Origin: JAOUEA01 sp963821925
Lineage (GTDB): Bacteria; Actinomycetota; UBA4738; HRBIN12
Direction: 5' to 3'
Assembly: GCA_963821925.1 (NCBI GenBank)
Contig: CAWGFO010000009.1
Coordinates: 186,001-250,000 of the forward strand
DNA length: 64,000 nucleotides
Below the pieces are notes generated by a model that saw nothing but the letters and a program-made list of their open reading frames with translations, was not told the DNA's origin and ran no database searches. Shown in pieces: positions 61,481 through 64,000 of the stretch. Every line of letters starts with the position of its first letter. The stretch's first letter is position 1. The translations under genes and the position numbers were made by a program.

Positions 61481-61979
61481 CTGCGGTCTCGGCTGTCTCG
61501 GTCGATCCGTCCCGGTTCCCCGACCGGTACGACGACCACGCCAGCAGGAGCGCGCCGATCACGATCGACGCGTCGGCGACGTTGAAGATCGGCCAGATAT
61601 GAGGGTCGACGAAGTCGATCACCCGGCCGGAGAGCCCCGGGCCTCGGAGCGCCCGGTCGGTGAGGTTGCCGAGCGCACCACCGAGGATCAGGCCGAGCGC
61701 CGCCGCGACGACCGGGTCCCGGTGGCGGAAGGCCGTGGCCACGATCACGAGCGATACGGTGATCGTCGCGCCCGCGAACAGCCACGGCGCGCTCTGGCCC
61801 AGGCTGAAGGCCCCGCCCGAGTTCGTGGTATAGCGGAGGGTGAGAGCGCCGCGGATCACCTCGATCGGCGCGTCGGCGAGGGTACGTTCGGCCCAGAGCT
61901 TGGTCACGCGGTCGAGCAGGTAGACGACCGCCGCAGAGCCGAAGAGGATGGCCGCGCCACGACGGCGGACGCGATCCAC
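61470..61979 (-). CDS. lspA: Lipoprotein signal peptidase
   Basis: Integral-membrane aspartic protease that cleaves lipoprotein signal peptides after lipidation; it would process the several lipoproteins of this window. The 169-aa protein has four helices. The catalytic Asp pair lies in GGALGNLTDRALRG and in FNVADASIVIGALLL (usual GNxxDR and FNxAD motifs), and VIDFVDPHIWPIFNVAD is family-typical. The C-terminus is acidic (STETAETADDD). The GTG at 61979 is 5 nt after the zinc-finger gene; its ribosome site is weak. Confidence 0.94.
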   Translation of the reverse strand: MDRVRRRGAAILFGSAAVVYLLDRVTKLWAERTLADAPIEVIRGALTLRYTTNSGGAFSLGQSAPWLFAGATITVSLVIVATAFRHRDPVVAAALGLILGGALGNLTDRALRGPGLSGRVIDFVDPHIWPIFNVADASIVIGALLLAWSSYRSGNRDGSTETAETADDD

Positions 61980-61983
61980 CGCG

Positions 61984-62367
61984 CTACCGGCGCGACTGCG
62001 CCTGAGCGTCCTTGATGCAGAGGTCGACGTACGGCAGCGCCTTGATGCGCGGCTTCTCGATCGGCTTGCCACAGCGGTCGCAGGTGCCGTAGGTCCCGGT
62101 CTCGATCCGCTTCAGGGCCCGCTCGATCTTCTGGAGCAGGTCGCGGACGTTGTTCTCGATCGAGAGGTCCTTCTCCCGCTCGAACGTCGCCGTGCCCGCG
62201 TCGGCCGACTCGTCGTCGAGGCCCACGTCGCCCACCATCTCGGACTGGGTGGTCGCGAACGTGTCCTCCTCGATCGTGGTGAGCTGGGTCTGCAGCTCGA
62301 CCTCCTCCGCCTGCAGGCGGGTGCGGAGGTCGTCGAGTTCCTTCTTGGTCAGCTTGGTCTCGGCCAT
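61984..62367 (-). CDS. DksA/TraR-type zinc-finger protein with an altered fourth ligand
   Basis: A 127-aa protein with an N-terminal coiled coil (KKELDDLRTRLQAEEVELQT...), an acidic middle and a C-terminal DksA/TraR finger starting YGTCDRCGKPIEKPRIKALP. DksA-like proteins modulate RNA polymerase. The finger spacing is C-x2-C-x17-C-x2-D: the last Cys is Asp, so zinc binding would use three Cys plus Asp or be lost. The ATG at 62367 lacks a ribosome site and has TACCCT 9 nt upstream. It leads into lspA and rluD, the usual actinobacterial order. Confidence 0.88.
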   Translation of the reverse strand: MAETKLTKKELDDLRTRLQAEEVELQTQLTTIEEDTFATTQSEMVGDVGLDDESADAGTATFEREKDLSIENNVRDLLQKIERALKRIETGTYGTCDRCGKPIEKPRIKALPYVDLCIKDAQAQSRR

Positions 62368-62385
62368 GGTCGGCGAAGGGTAGCA

Positions 62386-62408
62386 GATGGGCGCATCGGG
62401 AGCCCATC
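62386..62408 (-). terminator. Hairpin between the DUF167 gene and the DksA-like gene
   Basis: GATGGGC (62386-62392) and GCCCATC (62402-62408), 9-nt loop, no T tract. It sits just downstream of the DUF167 stop codon on the minus strand. Confidence 0.35.
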
Positions 62409-62416
62409 ACCGCAGG

Positions 62417-62680
62417 TCAGAGGGCATGGAGGAGCCGTTCGGGCTCCCCTGGCGCCAGGCCCGCCACCGTGAACACCTTGACCCTCGATCGCGCGCCCGA
62501 ACGGAGCCTGACCGCGGTCTTGGGCACGCCCAGGGCGACCGCCAGCGCGGTCGCCGCCTCCGCGGTGGCGTTCCCGTCTTCGGGCGCCGCCCGCACCCGC
62601 ACGACCACACCCGTGGGCCCGGCCGTCACCTCGGTCCGGCCCGACCTCGGGGTCACACGCACGGTGATATTGGCCTCCAT
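62417..62680 (-). CDS. DUF167 (YggU-like) family protein
   Basis: A small 87-aa alpha/beta protein with the family layout: VRVTPRSGRTEV, VVVRVRAAPEDGNATAEAAT, LAVALGVPKTAVRLRSGARS, RVKVFTVAGL. The APxxGxAN-like motif (here APEDGNATAE) is characteristic. Function is unknown. The ATG at 62680 is the usual start; an ATG at 62692 is directly preceded by GAGGG. It is transcribed away from the ileS leader. Confidence 0.88.
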   Translation of the reverse strand: MEANITVRVTPRSGRTEVTAGPTGVVVRVRAAPEDGNATAEAATALAVALGVPKTAVRLRSGARSRVKVFTVAGLAPGEPERLLHAL

Positions 62681-62724
62681 CGGGTGTAGCATCCCTCGAA
62701 CAGGCGACGACGGGAACACGATCG

Positions 62725-62978
62725 CGGGATCGTGGAGCCAGAGCGAGCCGGGGGCGGTGTGAGCCCGGTGCCGAGCCCCCCGCGACCATCCTCCCCGAGC
62801 CGCTGCCCCAACCGGACGCGGATCCACCGCGCTCCGCAGTAGGCGCAGCCGGGCCCCGCCCGTGATCGCGGGAGGCCGTGACGGCGGCCGTGAGCGGCCG
62901 AGGGTCGGCGAGACCCCGGCAAGCTGGGTGGTACCGCGGGGCCCCACGCCTCGTCCCGGCACCGAGGGACGAGGCGTT
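62725..62978 (+). promoter_or_regulatory. T-box leader of ileS
   Basis: The conserved T-box TGGGTGGTACCGCG stands at 62925-62938. A specifier candidate ATC (62788-62790, in GACCATCCTCC), fitting isoleucine, lies in the stem-I region that includes GGCGGTGTGAGCCCGGTGCC. After the T-box comes a 12-bp hairpin ACGCCTCGTCCC / GGGACGAGGCGT (62946-62957 and 62966-62977), without a U tract. ileS starts 31 nt later behind AAGGAGGT. Uncharged tRNA-Ile should favour expression. Actinobacterial ileS T-boxes are known to act on translation, so a translational switch is likely. The exact 5' end is not determined. Confidence 0.82.
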
Positions 62979-63008
62979 CTGCATGGGCGGGGCGAAGGAG
63001 GTACCGAG

Positions 63009-64000
63009 ATGACGCGGTTCCAGCCGGTGGATCCGAAGGTGAGCTTCCCGGAGCTCGAGCGCGGCATCATGGCGTTCTGGAAGGACGCCGACGTCTTCCG
63101 CCGCTCGCTCGACGCGCGGCGCGACGCCCCGCTCTGGATGTTCTACGAAGGCCCCCCGACCGCGAACGGCAAGCCCGGCGTCCACCACGTGGAGCCGCGC
63201 ACGTTCAAGGACGTCTATCCGCGTTTCAAGACGATGACCGGCCACCTCGTCCCGCGGAAGGGTGGCTGGGACTGCCACGGCCTGCCCGTGGAGCTCGAGG
63301 TCGAGAAGGAGATCGGCACCACCGGCAAGCGCGACATCGAGGCGTTCGGGATCGCGGCCTTCAACGAGCGATGCCGCGAGTCGGTGAAGCGGTACGTCGG
63401 CGAGTTCGAGCGCCTGACCGAGCGGATCGGCTATTGGGTCGACCTCGACGACGCCTACTGGACGATGAACACCGAGTACATCGAGTCGGTGTGGTGGTCG
63501 TTGAAGTCCCTGTTCGAGCGGGGACTCCTCGAGGAGGCCGACAAGGTCACCGCCTACTGCCCGCGGTGCGGAACCGCGCTCTCGGACGCGGAGGTCGCGC
63601 TCGGGTACCGGACGGTCGAAGACCCGAGCGTCTTCCTGCGGTTCCCCGTCATCGAGGCCCCCGACCCGACACTCGTCGGCGCCTCGCTGCTCGTGTGGAC
63701 CACCACCCCGTGGACCCTGCCGTCGAACGCCGGCGCCGCGGTCGACGCCCGCGCGAGCTACGCGATGGCCGAGCGGGGCGGCGAGCGACTGATCCTGGCC
63801 GAACCCCTCGCCGAGCGGGTGCTCGGCGAGGGGTGGCGGGTGAGCCGCACCTTGACCGGCGAAACCCTGGTCGGGCTCCGCTACCAACCTCCGTACCCGA
63901 ACATCGAGGGGGCGCACCGCGTGGTGGCGGCCAACTTCGTGTCGATGGACGACGGCACCGGGATCGTGCACATGGCCCCGGCGTTCGGCCCCGAGGACCT
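63009..64000 (+). CDS. ileS: Isoleucine-tRNA ligase (N-terminal part, cut by window edge)
   Basis: Charges tRNA-Ile with isoleucine; the first ~330 codons are present. Class I features: EGPPTANGKPGVHHVEPRTF carries a variant HIGH motif (HHVE). KGGWDCHGLPVELEVEKEIG is the IleRS signature, TAYCPRCGTALSDAEVALGY lies near residue 180, and VWTTTPWTLPSNAGAAV marks the editing-domain junction. The pattern fits the eukaryote-like (type 2) IleRS found in many Actinobacteria. The ATG at 63009 has a strong AAGGAGGT 7 nt upstream and follows a T-box leader. Confidence 0.96.
   Translation, partial: MTRFQPVDPKVSFPELERGIMAFWKDADVFRRSLDARRDAPLWMFYEGPPTANGKPGVHHVEPRTFKDVYPRFKTMTGHLVPRKGGWDCHGLPVELEVEKEIGTTGKRDIEAFGIAAFNERCRESVKRYVGEFERLTERIGYWVDLDDAYWTMNTEYIESVWWSLKSLFERGLLEEADKVTAYCPRCGTALSDAEVALGYRTVEDPSVFLRFPVIEAPDPTLVGASLLVWTTTPWTLPSNAGAAVDARASYAMAERGGERLILAEPLAERVLGEGWRVSRTLTGETLVGLRYQPPYPNIEGAHRVVAANFVSMDDGTGIVHMAPAFGPED

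Overview
The window is high-GC bacterial chromosome, probably from an uncultured or deep-branching member of the Actinomycetota. This is inferred from the uvrC-rapZ-gap-pgk-tpiA order, the dksA/traR-lspA-rluD-dnaE block next to an ileS with a T-box leader, the many GTG starts, the many 4-nt stop/start overlaps, and a recurrent leaderless-promoter architecture. I see no rRNA, CRISPR array, prophage or insertion sequence. About four fifths of the genes lie on the minus strand.

Layout. 1-3.4 kb: a peptide/nickel-type ABC importer (dppC, binding protein, start of dppB; cut by the left edge). 3.4-10.5 kb: uvrC-rapZ followed by the glycolytic operon gap-pgk-tpiA-apgM. 10.6-23.1 kb: a propeller-cupredoxin lipoprotein, uvrA, an S9 peptidase, a small helical protein, a chromate-transporter-like permease, a PLP enzyme, an amidohydrolase and uvrB. 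23.2-30.2 kb: a secreted protein, a polar amino-acid ABC importer, an ABC-2 exporter, and an upstream run of a 2-hydroxyacid dehydrogenase, DUF2203 and a HAD hydrolase. 30.3-36 kb: coaE, rpsA, a membrane protein and polA. 36.2-37.1 kb: an FTR1 iron permease with an elaborate leader. 37.1-40.6 kb: a second polar amino-acid ABC importer. 40.6-43.1 kb: a frameshifted LivK-like lipoprotein, tRNA-Leu(CAA), two small genes and a decayed copy of the tRNA-Leu 3' end. 43.1-52.6 kb: an oxidative amino-acid catabolic trio and a complete livKHMGF operon. 52.7-56.2 kb: hisA-like, trpC, trpB, trpA. 56.3-64 kb: a LON-domain protein, dnaE, rluD, lspA, a DksA-like zinc-finger protein, DUF167, a T-box leader and the start of ileS.

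How it works together. The three nucleotide-excision genes lie within 15 kb. uvrA and uvrB share a 25-bp promoter block that fits the RecA-independent DNA-damage (PafBC-type) promoter motif known from mycobacteria, and all three uvr genes look leaderless. Glycolysis from glyceraldehyde-3-phosphate to 2-phosphoglycerate is one tightly coupled operon ending in an archaeal-type phosphoglycerate mutase. Three ABC importers (dpp, polar amino acid, liv) carry a long perfect hairpin right after the binding-protein gene, which suggests a shared way to make more binding protein than permease.

Quality note. Five genes are broken by single-base shifts (uvrB; an ABC ATPase; its binding protein; an ABC-2 permease; a LivK-like lipoprotein), and a lysine-rich repeat protein contains three that cancel. 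Four lie within 4.1 kb and two sit in G6/G7 runs, so consensus errors of a draft assembly are the likeliest cause. I annotate the gene across each shift.
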